From Erysipelotrichaceae bacterium (GTDB lineage: Bacteria; Bacillota_I; Bacilli_A; Erysipelotrichales; Erysipelotrichaceae), in assembly GCA_017512285.1 (NCBI GenBank), contig JAFWGU010000038.1, positions 1 to 64,000 on the forward strand: DNA of 64,000 nt, given 5' to 3'. Shown piece by piece: positions 8,752-15,748 of the stretch. Position 1 is the first letter of the stretch. The number at the start of each line of letters is the position of its first letter. The translations under genes were made by a program, and so were the position numbers. A model generated the notes under the pieces. That model was not told the origin of the DNA. It saw nothing but the letters and a program-made list of their open reading frames with translations, and made no database searches.

Positions 8752-9237
8752 ATGCTGGCAAGAATAACAAAGATATTGGGAATACTCATAACAGCACTGG
8801 TGATAATCGTAACGGTCATGATTGCGGTTCCGGTGGAGAAGTACGTAGTGGAATCTCCAAGCATGGAGCCTGAACTGCCCGTCGGAAGCATAATCTATGT
8901 ATATGGGGACAGTCCCTATAACATTGAAGAGGGAGACATAATCGTCTATAAGGCATCCGGAGCAACCACTCCTACTACGCACAGAGTGGTGGAAAACGAC
9001 ACGAACGGCCATCAGTTCATAACGAAGGGGGATAATAATCCCGACAATGATATTTCCCCGGTACCCTACATTAACTATATTGGAAAGGTCATGCTCCACC
9101 TGCCTGTAATCGGCCGCATTCTGGCTGAAGTAACCACCGGAAAGGGCAGGATCATGCTGATAATCACGGCAGCTTCCGGGCTGTTGCTGATACTGATCGG
9201 CGATCTGATGATCAAAAAGGGGGAGGAAACCGAGTAA
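8752..9237 (+). CDS. Signal peptidase I, ER/archaeal (SipW-like) type
   Basis: Membrane signal peptidase of the Ser-His class (S26B) rather than the usual Ser-Lys class. An N-terminal transmembrane helix spans residues 8-26. The catalytic serine is S37 in ESPSMEP and the general base is H77 in TTHRVVE, followed by FITKGDNNPDND, and a second membrane helix lies near the C-terminus. In Bacillus the homologue SipW processes TasA and TapA. No TasA-like substrate is in this window. ATG 8752 was preferred to GTG 8743 because AGGTGA at 8741-8746 is correctly spaced from it. It appears to be a single-gene unit behind a terminator. Confidence 0.85.
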   Translation: MLARITKILGILITALVIIVTVMIAVPVEKYVVESPSMEPELPVGSIIYVYGDSPYNIEEGDIIVYKASGATTPTTHRVVENDTNGHQFITKGDNNPDNDISPVPYINYIGKVMLHLPVIGRILAEVTTGKGRIMLIITAASGLLLILIGDLMIKKGEETE

Positions 9238-9258
9238 CTGATATACAAAAGGCCGGTT

Positions 9259-9275
9259 TTCTAGTAAACTAGAAT
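9259..9275 (+). promoter_or_regulatory. Palindromic candidate operator overlapping a -10 box
   Basis: Seven-base inverted repeat TTCTAGT / ACTAGAA with a 2-bp centre (9259-9274), overlapping TAGAAT (9270-9275), which could be the -10 box of the AcpS-like gene 20 bp downstream. No -35 is obvious. The geometry suits a repressor site, but no regulator is implied by the sequence. Confidence 0.35.
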
Positions 9276-9294
9276 AGTAAGAGGAGAACGAAAT

Positions 9295-9669
9295 ATGATT
9301 TATGGAGTAGGAATTGATTCAGTAACGATCAGCGTAGTAGAGCGCTTTTTAGATAACCCTGAATACGCAAAAGACATTTTTACCGACGCAGAGGAAAAGC
9401 TGGCCGACACCCAGGCAGACCGCATTGACTTCTTTGCCGGTGTTTACGCCGCAAAGAGCGCAGTGTGGAAATCAGTAGATCATCTGATCAATGGCAAGCT
9501 GGATAACATTGACATTGAAGTACTGGAACATGAGGACGGTGCCCCATATGTCAACATTACCGGCAGATTAAAGGAACTGCTGGAAGGAACGGGCGTTAAG
9601 GATTTCAAAGTATCAATTACGACTGAAGGCGATACAGCCAGTGCGATCGTAATTGCTCAGGGCAAGTAA
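9295..9669 (+). CDS. AcpS-like 4'-phosphopantetheinyl transferase with altered active site
   Basis: A 124-residue protein that aligns along its whole length with holo-ACP synthase. It has GVGIDSV with the Mg2+-binding D8, IFTDAEE, FFAGVYAAKSA, DIEVLEHEDGAPYVNITG and a final SITTEGDTASAIVIAQ. AcpS loads the pantetheine arm on acyl carrier protein. Two family hallmarks are missing. The metal-binding glutamate of AAKEA is serine here (S55), and the SISH segment near the end reads SITT. Activity is therefore doubtful, and it may be a divergent transferase or a paralogue kept for another role. GAGGAG precedes the ATG and a terminator follows, so it is monocistronic. Confidence 0.7.
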   Translation: MIYGVGIDSVTISVVERFLDNPEYAKDIFTDAEEKLADTQADRIDFFAGVYAAKSAVWKSVDHLINGKLDNIDIEVLEHEDGAPYVNITGRLKELLEGTGVKDFKVSITTEGDTASAIVIAQGK

Positions 9670-9679
9670 TAAAGTTACG

Positions 9680-9704
9680 GCACTTCGTTTTGAAGTGCTT
9701 TTTT
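9680..9704 (+). terminator. Rho-independent terminator after the AcpS-like gene
   Basis: GCACTTC / GAAGTGC stem, GTTTT loop, six T residues. It ends four bases before the GGAGG of the next gene. Confidence 0.85.
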
Positions 9705-9719
9705 GTTGGAGGAAAGTAT

Positions 9720-10622
9720 ATGAAGATCCTGTGTTTTGATGTGGGCGGTACCAATACCAAGTACGCAGTTCTGGATGAAGAACTGAACATAACGCATAAG
9801 GGCAGATTTCCCACCATCTATTCATCTCTTGAAGACTTCATCGCAGGAATAGAGAAAATATATGAAGAAACAGCCGGGGAAGTCAGCGGCTTTGCCATGT
9901 CAATGCCGGGAGTAATTGATCCGGTAACCGGATATGTTAAGTTCGGCGGTTCGCTTGTAAGCATCATCAGGGACATTAATCTGAAGGACCTGATCAAGGA
10001 AAGGCTGGGCTGTCCCGTATCAATTGCCAATGATGCCAAGTGCGCTGCCATGGCTGAGATAGGATACGGCTCCCTGAAGGATAACAGAAACGCCATCGTC
10101 ATTACCCTGGGAACGGGAATAGGCGGCTGTCTGGTCTACAACAGGGAGGTTGTATACGGCAGTCATCTGTATTCGGGAGAATTTTCCTTCATCAGGCCGG
10201 GATTTGACAGAGACAGGGCAATACCGTGGGCACACCGTAACGGTGCTGCCGGTTTACTGGCGAGAGTTCAGGAACAGCTGGAAACGGATCAGCAGTTTAG
10301 TGGTGAAGAGATATTCCAAATGGCATCGGAAGGAAACGAAAAGGTACTGGTGGCTCTCGACCAGTTTACCTATGAGCTGGCAAGGCAGCTGTATAATCTG
10401 CAGTGTGTCTTTGACCCGGAAAAGGTTGCCATAGGAGGAGGCATCAGTGAGCAGCCGCTGCTGTTTGAGATGCTGGAAAGGAATCTGGAAGTGGTCAGAG
10501 GACAGTTTGGCCGGATGTCTCCGCCAAAGCCTCATGTCGTGACCTGTCAGTTCAATAATGATTCAAATCTGATTGGGGCCATGTACAAGTTTGTACAGGA
10601 CAAAGATAAGGGAATAAACTAA
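9720..10622 (+). CDS. ROK-family sugar kinase
   Basis: A 300-residue ROK (repressor/ORF/kinase) protein without an HTH domain, so a kinase rather than a repressor. The phosphate-binding loop CFDVGGTNTKYAVLDE, AMSMPGVIDP, the catalytic aspartate region IANDAKCAAMAEIGYG and LGTGIGGCLVYN are all present. The usual cysteine zinc site (CxCGxxGCxE) is absent, as in some ROK sugar kinases, so the specific sugar cannot be assigned. The ATG at 9720 follows GGAGGAAAG. An in-frame start 30 bp upstream would lie inside the terminator. Confidence 0.85.
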   Translation: MKILCFDVGGTNTKYAVLDEELNITHKGRFPTIYSSLEDFIAGIEKIYEETAGEVSGFAMSMPGVIDPVTGYVKFGGSLVSIIRDINLKDLIKERLGCPVSIANDAKCAAMAEIGYGSLKDNRNAIVITLGTGIGGCLVYNREVVYGSHLYSGEFSFIRPGFDRDRAIPWAHRNGAAGLLARVQEQLETDQQFSGEEIFQMASEGNEKVLVALDQFTYELARQLYNLQCVFDPEKVAIGGGISEQPLLFEMLERNLEVVRGQFGRMSPPKPHVVTCQFNNDSNLIGAMYKFVQDKDKGIN

Positions 10623-10650
10623 AAAATAGTTCGTAATGAACTATTTTTTT
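10621..10650. terminator. Bidirectional terminator between convergent genes
   Basis: AAATAGTTC / GAACTATTT stem with A-tract on the left and T-tract on the right. It serves the ROK kinase and the minus-strand gene whose stop codon lies inside it. Confidence 0.8.
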
Positions 10651-10949
10651 TCTTCTGTAATGGATGTTCTGTTCATGTAATCCGCTGTCTTCCAGTAGGA
10701 TTTTATCAGTCTGATCTTTCTCCAGACCGTTTCCACTAGCTCCTGATAGTTCCGTCGTGCATATTCCTGACAGTTATGGAATTTGAAGTCAAGTCTGTTT
10801 GTCTCAACGTCATAGTAAAAATCAACGAAGCCGGCCCGGCTTTCGTTTTTTTCCAGTTCCTTAAGGTATTCGGGATCTCTGGTGGATACGACAAATGTCC
10901 CCTTGACGTATTTGTCCTTTTCGTGCCTGACTGACTGCTGTATGAACAT
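10641..10949 (-). CDS. Small protein of unknown function
   Basis: A 102-residue soluble, charged protein with no signal peptide or membrane segment. I do not recognise a family. Visible features are a lysine-rich N-terminal third, a central stretch GFVDFYYDVETNRLDFKF that looks like beta strands, and a C-terminal half rich in aromatic and basic residues (YARRNYQELVETVWRKIRLIKSYW), probably helical. On the minus strand the ATG is preceded by GGAGGCTG. It lies downstream of, and on the same strand as, a TetR regulator across a 62-bp gap with no terminator, so the two may be co-transcribed. Confidence 0.6.
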   Translation of the reverse strand: MFIQQSVRHEKDKYVKGTFVVSTRDPEYLKELEKNESRAGFVDFYYDVETNRLDFKFHNCQEYARRNYQELVETVWRKIRLIKSYWKTADYMNRTSITEEKK

Positions 10950-11011
10950 TATTCAGCCTCCGGTAACATAATTATAGACTATCAGAATTACGCCGACAAT
11001 GAATATCGGTC

Positions 11012-11569
11012 TTATCTGTACTGCCTTCCCTGCTTGAAAATCATGAAGACTTCAGCTATTTCTTCGACACTGAGCTCATAATTATGAACGATCCATGCCT
11101 CCATCAGCTGCAGGAATCCGCCAAACAGGAAGGAGTCGTAATACTCCTTTATTGACTCATCTACCTTGCCGATGGCAGCTGTCAGTCTCTGGTAGGTGCT
11201 GTTATTTGATATTATCTTGATCAGACGCGTCTTGAAATGAGGGAACAGTCCCTTGGCATAAAGCAGTGTGAGAAGATCCCTCTTACTTCCCCAGTACCTG
11301 AAGAAGGAGGTGATGATCTCCTGCGTTGGCGAGTGATACCAGGATACGGACTCCATCGCAGATACCATGTGGCGGTCGATGCTGTAGTCGATAAGGTCAT
11401 ACAGATCATCGCAGTTGCGGTAGAAAGTCTTTCTGGTAATGTTGCAGTTCTGACAAAGCTCAGTTATTGAGATGTCGTTAAATGATTTCTTTTTCAGTAA
11501 ATCATACAGAGAGTTGGATAAAGAATCAAGAGAGTAAATGACCTGCTTGTCCGTAGATGTGTTGTACAT
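11012..11569 (-). CDS. TetR/AcrR-family transcriptional regulator
   Basis: A 185-residue one-domain-plus-ligand-pocket repressor. The N-terminal helix-turn-helix reads ISITELCQNCNITRKTFYRN (about residues 34-53), the canonical TetR recognition helix followed by the FYR(N/H)(F/C) turn. The remainder is a helical ligand-binding domain of the short DhaS/TetR_C type. It diverges from the zinc operon across 209 bp. No target operator could be recognised. With the small unknown gene downstream it may form a two-gene unit. Confidence 0.85.
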   Translation of the reverse strand: MYNTSTDKQVIYSLDSLSNSLYDLLKKKSFNDISITELCQNCNITRKTFYRNCDDLYDLIDYSIDRHMVSAMESVSWYHSPTQEIITSFFRYWGSKRDLLTLLYAKGLFPHFKTRLIKIISNNSTYQRLTAAIGKVDESIKEYYDSFLFGGFLQLMEAWIVHNYELSVEEIAEVFMIFKQGRQYR

Positions 11570-11610
11570 GATACAATTGTCCCTTCTATGTATATTTTAC
11601 TTCAAGAGCA

Positions 11611-11640
11611 TTGAGTTTTAAATATAAATGCTTTTATACT
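11611..11640 (+). promoter_or_regulatory. Promoter of candidate small RNA
   Basis: TTGAGT (11611-11616), 18-bp spacer, TATACT (11635-11640). The predicted start near 11647 is followed within about 80 nt by two hairpins, the second a terminator, and no open frame of the expected kind. Confidence 0.5.
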
Positions 11641-11646
11641 ATTCTC

Positions 11647-11727
11647 AGAAATTTGGTTAATAAGTCTCAGGACTTGTTAATATACTACCCCCAGGAAGAG
11701 TTGCTTAGGCAATTCTTTCTTTTTTTT
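11647..11727 (+). ncRNA. Candidate terminator-ended small RNA or leader upstream of zur
   Basis: A transcript from the promoter at 11611-11640 would contain hairpin 1 (11657-11680: 10 bp with one U-G pair and a UCAG loop). An unpaired segment with UACUACCCCCAGG follows. Hairpin 2 (11693-11720: 12 bp with two wobble pairs and a UUAG loop) is followed by seven T residues. No known riboswitch consensus is visible. zur has its own extended -10 box after the terminator, so this RNA may act alone rather than as an attenuator. It also lies opposite the promoter region of the minus-strand TetR gene. Confidence 0.5.
11693..11727 (+). terminator. Strong rho-independent terminator before zur
   Basis: AGGAAGAGTTGC / GCAATTCTTTCT stem with two G-T wobble pairs and a TTAG loop, followed by seven T residues. 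Confidence 0.75.
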
Positions 11728-11738
11728 CGTAAAAAGTG

Positions 11739-11774
11739 TGCTATACTGAATAGGCAAAATGAAAATGGTTTTCA
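11739..11774 (+). promoter_or_regulatory. Extended -10 promoter and Zur/Fur-type operator
   Basis: TGCTATACT (11739-11747) is an extended -10 element. Just after the expected start site lies TGAAAATGGTTTTCA (11760-11774), a 6-3-6 inverted repeat that also fits the 7-1-7 form of Fur-family boxes with one mismatch. It overlaps the place where the ribosome binding site of the Fur-family gene would be. Position and form indicate autoregulation of the zinc operon. Confidence 0.65.
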
Positions 11775-11778
11775 AATT

Positions 11779-12192
11779 ATGAGAAAAAAGACATATGTAA
11801 CCGTCCAGAAGGACACAGTATTGAACTATCTTAAGGAAAATCCGGGCAGACACGTAAATGCCAGGGATGTTTATGATGAGCTTAAAAAGCAGGAAGAGAA
11901 GATCGGCCTGACCACTGTTTACCGTCACCTGGAAAAGCTGGTTCAGGAAGGGCAGGTCATCAGATCGGTAATTGACGAGAATACGCCGGCATGTTACGAG
12001 TATACGGGGTGTGAAGACAGTCACTGTTATCACTTCAAGTGCATCAGATGCGGCAGGATTGAACACATTCACTGTGATGAGATAACCATTCTGGAAAATC
12101 ATCTGAACAGTGAACATAACTTTACGATCATGCCGAGAATGACCGTTTTCTATGGTTTGTGTGAGGAGTGCAGGAAATATGAAGAAGTTTAG
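11779..12192 (+). CDS. zur: Fur-family metal regulator, probably Zur
   Basis: A 137-residue Fur-family repressor. The N-terminal winged helix includes RHVNARDVYDELKKQ and IGLTTVYRHLEKLVQEG. The C-terminal half has the sensory histidine/cysteine cluster (CEDSHCYHFKC, RCGRIEHIHCDEI) and a structural CxxC pair with YGLCEEC. It heads an operon for a zinc/manganese-type ABC importer with an operator in front, so Zur is the likeliest identity, although Fur, Mur and PerR cannot be excluded by sequence alone. ATG 11779 was chosen because the Fur fold starts there. Upstream in-frame codons cross a terminator and the operator. No Shine-Dalgarno sequence is visible. Confidence 0.85.
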   Translation: MRKKTYVTVQKDTVLNYLKENPGRHVNARDVYDELKKQEEKIGLTTVYRHLEKLVQEGQVIRSVIDENTPACYEYTGCEDSHCYHFKCIRCGRIEHIHCDEITILENHLNSEHNFTIMPRMTVFYGLCEECRKYEEV

Positions 12193-13144
12193 AAAGACCG
12201 TTCTGGTCACCCTGTGTGTTTTCCTGTTAATGATGACGGGTTGTTCCGGTAACGGGAAACAGAAAGGCGAAAAGATAACCGTCGTTACGACCATATTCCC
12301 GTTATATGACTGGGCCAGAAACATCATTAAAGACAGTGAAGACGTTGAACTGGTTCTGTTAATGAGCAACGGATCAGATCTGCATAATTACCAGCCTTCT
12401 GTAAATGACATCATAAAGGTTACGGACTGCGATCTGTTCATCCAGGTCGGCGGCGAATCTGATAAATGGGCTGAGGACCTGGTCAGAGAGAGAGAGAACA
12501 GCGGCAAAAAGAACCTTAATCTCATGGATCAGCTTTCTGATTATCTCAGAATCGATGAAAGAGCAGAGGGAATGCAGGAAGAAGAGGAAGAAGGAGAAGA
12601 GGAGACAGAGTATGATGAACACATCTGGCTGTCACTCAGAATTGCTCAGAAGGCCTGCGAACTGATAAGGAATGAACTGTCATCCCTGGATAAGGGAAAC
12701 GGCAGCAGGTATGCACAGAACTGTGCCGAATACTGTGAATCACTCAGAAAACTTGATGAGGAATATAAGAAGACTGTTTCTTTAGGAAACAGAAAAGTAA
12801 TTCTGTTTGCCGACAGATTCCCCTTCAGATACATGGTCGAAGACTATGGATTGGAATATTACGCGGCTTTCAAGGGATGCTCAGCAGAATCTGAAGCCAG
12901 TTTTGAGACTATAAAGTTCCTGGCTGAAAAGGTTGATGAAAAGGAACTGAAGTACATACTGATCCTGGAAAACAATGACGGCAGAATCGCCAGAACGATC
13001 ATGGAAAACACGGCAAGGAAGAATCAGGAGACAGTTGTGATTGATTCCCTGCAGTCGGTAACCGGACAGGATGCTGAAAAGGGTGCAGGTTATCTGCAGA
13101 TCATGCAGAATAATCTGGAAGTATTGAGAAAGGTATTGAATTAG
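12179..13144 (+). CDS. znuA: Metal ABC transporter substrate-binding lipoprotein (ZnuA/AdcA-like)
   Basis: A cluster A-I solute-binding protein, 321 residues, with a lipoprotein signal ending MMTGC. It should capture Zn2+ (or Mn2+) outside the membrane and deliver it to the permease. The usual ligand positions are visible: H in DLHNYQPS and H in EYDEHIWLSLR. At the place where ZnuA normally has a third histidine it has FADRFPFRY, a variant common in anaerobic Bacillota. In front of the second ligand is a loop with a run of glutamates instead of the usual histidine-rich loop. It starts 14 bp before the end of zur with GGAGTGCAGG as ribosome binding site, so translation is coupled. Confidence 0.88.
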   Translation: MKKFRKTVLVTLCVFLLMMTGCSGNGKQKGEKITVVTTIFPLYDWARNIIKDSEDVELVLLMSNGSDLHNYQPSVNDIIKVTDCDLFIQVGGESDKWAEDLVRERENSGKKNLNLMDQLSDYLRIDERAEGMQEEEEEGEEETEYDEHIWLSLRIAQKACELIRNELSSLDKGNGSRYAQNCAEYCESLRKLDEEYKKTVSLGNRKVILFADRFPFRYMVEDYGLEYYAAFKGCSAESEASFETIKFLAEKVDEKELKYILILENNDGRIARTIMENTARKNQETVVIDSLQSVTGQDAEKGAGYLQIMQNNLEVLRKVLN

Positions 13145-13145
13145 C

Positions 13146-13841
13146 ATGTTACTTGATGTAAATAAGCTTTCATTTGGATATGACAGAAAGGAGATCGTCA
13201 GAAATCTCAGTTTTACCGTGGGAAAGGGCGACTATCTCTGTGTCATAGGTGAAAACGGAGCAGGCAAGACTACTCTGATCAAGGTATTGCTGAATCTGAA
13301 GAAACCTTACAGCGGCACCATAGCCTTTTCAGACGGATTAACTCAGCACGAGATCGGGTATCTGCCTCAGCATACTTCCGTTCAGAAGGACTTTCCGGCG
13401 ACGGTCCGCGAGATCGTTCTTTCGGGATGTCTGGGCCGGCTGGGCAAAAAGTTCTTCTATGATGAAGAAGACCGCAAGCTGGCTGAGGAAAGCATCAGAA
13501 GGATGAAGATAGAAGATCTGGCCGACAGATGTTATAACGAGCTTTCCGGCGGTCAGCAGCAGCGTGTTCTATTGGCCAGATGCCTTTGCGCGACCAGAAA
13601 GCTGATCATACTTGATGAACCGTCAACCAGCCTTGACTATGAAACGACATGTGAAATGTATCAGCTCATAGGTCAGCTTAACAGAGAAGGCATTGCCATC
13701 ATCATGATTTCCCATGATCTGGATAAGGCGCTTGATCAGGCAAAGCACATTCTGTTACTGGAAAATGAAGAAAGTTTCTTCGGTACCAGGGATGAGTATC
13801 TGGAAAACAGGAGAAAGGCCAGGGTGATCGGCAATGATTAG
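13146..13841 (+). CDS. znuC: Metal ABC transporter ATPase (ZnuC-like)
   Basis: A 231-residue ABC ATPase with Walker A GENGAGKTTL, Q-loop region IGYLPQH, signature LSGGQQQR, Walker B LIILDEPSTSLD and H-loop MISHDLD. It powers the importer formed with the lipoprotein and the permease. It begins one base after the znuA stop codon and overlaps the permease gene by 8 bp. Confidence 0.92.
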   Translation: MLLDVNKLSFGYDRKEIVRNLSFTVGKGDYLCVIGENGAGKTTLIKVLLNLKKPYSGTIAFSDGLTQHEIGYLPQHTSVQKDFPATVREIVLSGCLGRLGKKFFYDEEDRKLAEESIRRMKIEDLADRCYNELSGGQQQRVLLARCLCATRKLIILDEPSTSLDYETTCEMYQLIGQLNREGIAIIMISHDLDKALDQAKHILLLENEESFFGTRDEYLENRRKARVIGND

Positions 13842-14673
13842 GGAATTACTGGTATATCTGAGTTACCCGTTTGTCCGCTATGCCTTCATAGCCGGAATAC
13901 TGATAGCCCTGTGTTCTTCATTATTAGGCGTAATACTTGTGTTAAAGAGATATTCATACATTGGGGATGGACTTTCCCACGTGGCCTTCGGGGCAATGAG
14001 CGTGGCGCTGGTCCTTGATCTGGTCAAGGAGAAGATGTTTATCATACTGCCGGTAACGATCATAACCGCGGTACTGTTATTAAGACATGGACAGAACACT
14101 AAGATAAACGGTGACGCCAGAATAGCGATGCTCTCAGTTGGTTCACTGGCATTAGGCTATCTGTTTATGAACGTATTCAAGGTATCATCCAATGTTTCGG
14201 CAGACGTCTGTACGACGCTTTTCGGTTCGACATCAATTCTTACACTGACTAAGGGTGAAGTATGGCTGTGTTCAATACTGTCCTTGCTGGTGGTTGTGCT
14301 TTTCATATTAATGTACAACCGCATCTTTGCGGTGACCTTTGACGAGACCTTTGCCCAGGCAACGGGCACCAGAACGGATATCTACAATCTGGTTCTGGCC
14401 ATCGTCATCGCCGTCATCATCGTATTGTCCATGAACCTTGTCGGTTCTCTGCTGATTTCGGCACTGGTAATATTCCCGGCTGTAACAGCAATGCAGCTGT
14501 TCAAGAGTTTCAGAAACGTTACGATTGCTTCGGCGCTGATTTCAGTGGTATGTGCCTGCTGTGGTCTGCTTGTTGCCGTATTCAGAGGAACTCCGGTCGG
14601 TTCAACCATCGTAGTTGCAGACTTGGTTGTTTTCGTAATTTTCTATATAATAGGTATTGTCAGGAGCAGATGA
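13834..14673 (+). CDS. znuB: Metal ABC transporter permease (ZnuB-like)
   Basis: A 279-residue polytopic ABC-3 family membrane protein with about eight hydrophobic helices. The family motif around GDGLSHVAFGAMSVAL and the conserved SLLISALVIFPAVTAMQLF are present. It is the membrane channel of the zinc/manganese importer encoded by the preceding two genes. It overlaps znuC by 8 bp, and the next gene starts at the base after its stop codon. Confidence 0.93.
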   Translation: MIRELLVYLSYPFVRYAFIAGILIALCSSLLGVILVLKRYSYIGDGLSHVAFGAMSVALVLDLVKEKMFIILPVTIITAVLLLRHGQNTKINGDARIAMLSVGSLALGYLFMNVFKVSSNVSADVCTTLFGSTSILTLTKGEVWLCSILSLLVVVLFILMYNRIFAVTFDETFAQATGTRTDIYNLVLAIVIAVIIVLSMNLVGSLLISALVIFPAVTAMQLFKSFRNVTIASALISVVCACCGLLVAVFRGTPVGSTIVVADLVVFVIFYIIGIVRSR

Positions 14674-15162
14674 ATGAAGAAACTGATTTTATGCTTAGTG
14701 ATATTGCTGATGATGGCAGGCTGCGGAAAGAAGGAAGAACCTGTCGCTGTTGATGATGGCCCGAAGGTTACGGTCACCATTGATACGACAGAACCTGAGA
14801 AGAAGCCTGAAGAGGAAAAGGAACTGATTGACATTTCCTTCATGAACGGCAACATGATCTACAGTGAAATATACAACATGACGGTTTCACCACAGGAATA
14901 CAACGGCAAGAGGATCAGAGTAAAGGGTCAGTTTGCCATTGGCGAGGATCCAAACGGCAACCGCATTTTCGGCTGCATCGTTCCTGATGCGCTTGGCTGC
15001 TGCCAGCAGGGTCTGGGCTTTGAATTAAGTGAAGCCAGAAAGTATCCTGAAGATTATCCTTCAACAGGTGAAGAGATCATCATCGAAGGTGATTTTACCT
15101 ATACTGAGAACGAATTCATGATAATGATCGTTCTGAAGAACGCAAAGATGGAAGATGCCTAG
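14674..15162 (+). CDS. Lipoprotein of the zinc operon, OB-fold-like, unknown function
   Basis: A 162-residue lipoprotein (signal ending MMAGC, then an acidic, lysine-rich linker to about residue 50). The C-terminal domain has NGKRIRVKGQF, IFGCIVPDALGCCQQGLGF and IIEGDFTY, which suggest a small beta-barrel with a CC pair. The cysteine-rich segment recalls the C-terminal domain of Zur-regulated YcgQ (DUF1980) proteins, a resemblance I infer rather than show. It starts at the base after the znuB stop, so it belongs to the Zur-controlled operon and may help handle zinc outside the membrane. Confidence 0.6.
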   Translation: MKKLILCLVILLMMAGCGKKEEPVAVDDGPKVTVTIDTTEPEKKPEEEKELIDISFMNGNMIYSEIYNMTVSPQEYNGKRIRVKGQFAIGEDPNGNRIFGCIVPDALGCCQQGLGFELSEARKYPEDYPSTGEEIIIEGDFTYTENEFMIMIVLKNAKMEDA

Positions 15163-15724
15163 AATGTATACCAACATACTTACCAAGACCACATTGCTAG
15201 CCGAGAATCTCTGGCTATCCTATCTGAACGAAGACAGCGTGACCGTGGACGCTACGGCGGGGAACGGTGAAGACACGCTTTTTCTTTCAAGGCTGAGCCG
15301 AAAGGTCTACAGCTTTGACATTCAGCAGGAAGCACTGGACAATACGGCAGATCTGCTGAAGAAACATGGACGTGACAATGTTGTACTGATTCACGATTCC
15401 CACGAAAACATGGACAGGTACGTGAAGGAGCAGCCTGATCTGATCGTCTTCAATCTTGGCTATCTGCCTGATGGCAACAAGTCGATCACCACATTAGCAG
15501 ACTCAACGCTAGCCGCTTTGAAAAAGAGCCTGGAAATGATAAGGGTAAACGGACTTGTAAGCATAGTGATGTACTGGGGACATGAGGAAGGCAAGAAGGA
15601 AAGACAGGCCATTCTCGATTTCAGCGAACAGCTTGATTCCGGGAAATACCATTGCGTATATCTGAACATGCTGAATCAGAAGAACTGTCCTCCGGAAATA
15701 ATCCTGATAACAAAGAAAAAATAA
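15155..15724 (+). CDS. mnmM: tRNA (mnm5s2U34) methyltransferase MnmM (YtqB-like)
   Basis: A 189-residue class I SAM-dependent methyltransferase. Motif I is VDATAGNGEDTLFLS, the acidic strand is FDIQQEAL, and the family block FNLGYLPDGNKSITT with YWGHEEGKKERQ is diagnostic of YtqB/MnmM, which adds the last methyl group of mnm5s2U at the tRNA wobble position. It overlaps the lipoprotein gene by 8 bp. An ATG 9 bp downstream is an alternative start. The pairing with the zinc operon looks like simple read-through rather than a functional link. Confidence 0.88.
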   Translation: MPRMYTNILTKTTLLAENLWLSYLNEDSVTVDATAGNGEDTLFLSRLSRKVYSFDIQQEALDNTADLLKKHGRDNVVLIHDSHENMDRYVKEQPDLIVFNLGYLPDGNKSITTLADSTLAALKKSLEMIRVNGLVSIVMYWGHEEGKKERQAILDFSEQLDSGKYHCVYLNMLNQKNCPPEIILITKKK

Positions 15725-15748
15725 CTGAGCACTTGCTCAGTTATTTTC
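15715..15748. terminator. Bidirectional terminator, mnmM / gtrA
   Basis: ATAACTGAGC / GCTCAGTTAT stem with an ACTT loop, an A-tract on the left and TTTT on the right. Both convergent genes have their stop codons inside it. Confidence 0.8.

Noticed and set aside
10641-11569. Toxin-antitoxin pair formed by the small protein and the TetR regulator
   Set aside because: Neither resembles a known toxin or antitoxin, and the 62-bp gap and TetR ligand domain argue for an ordinary regulator.
11611-11778. In-frame upstream extension of the Fur-family gene by 56 residues
   Set aside because: It crosses a promoter, two hairpins, a terminator and the operator, and the added residues do not resemble the Fur N-terminus.
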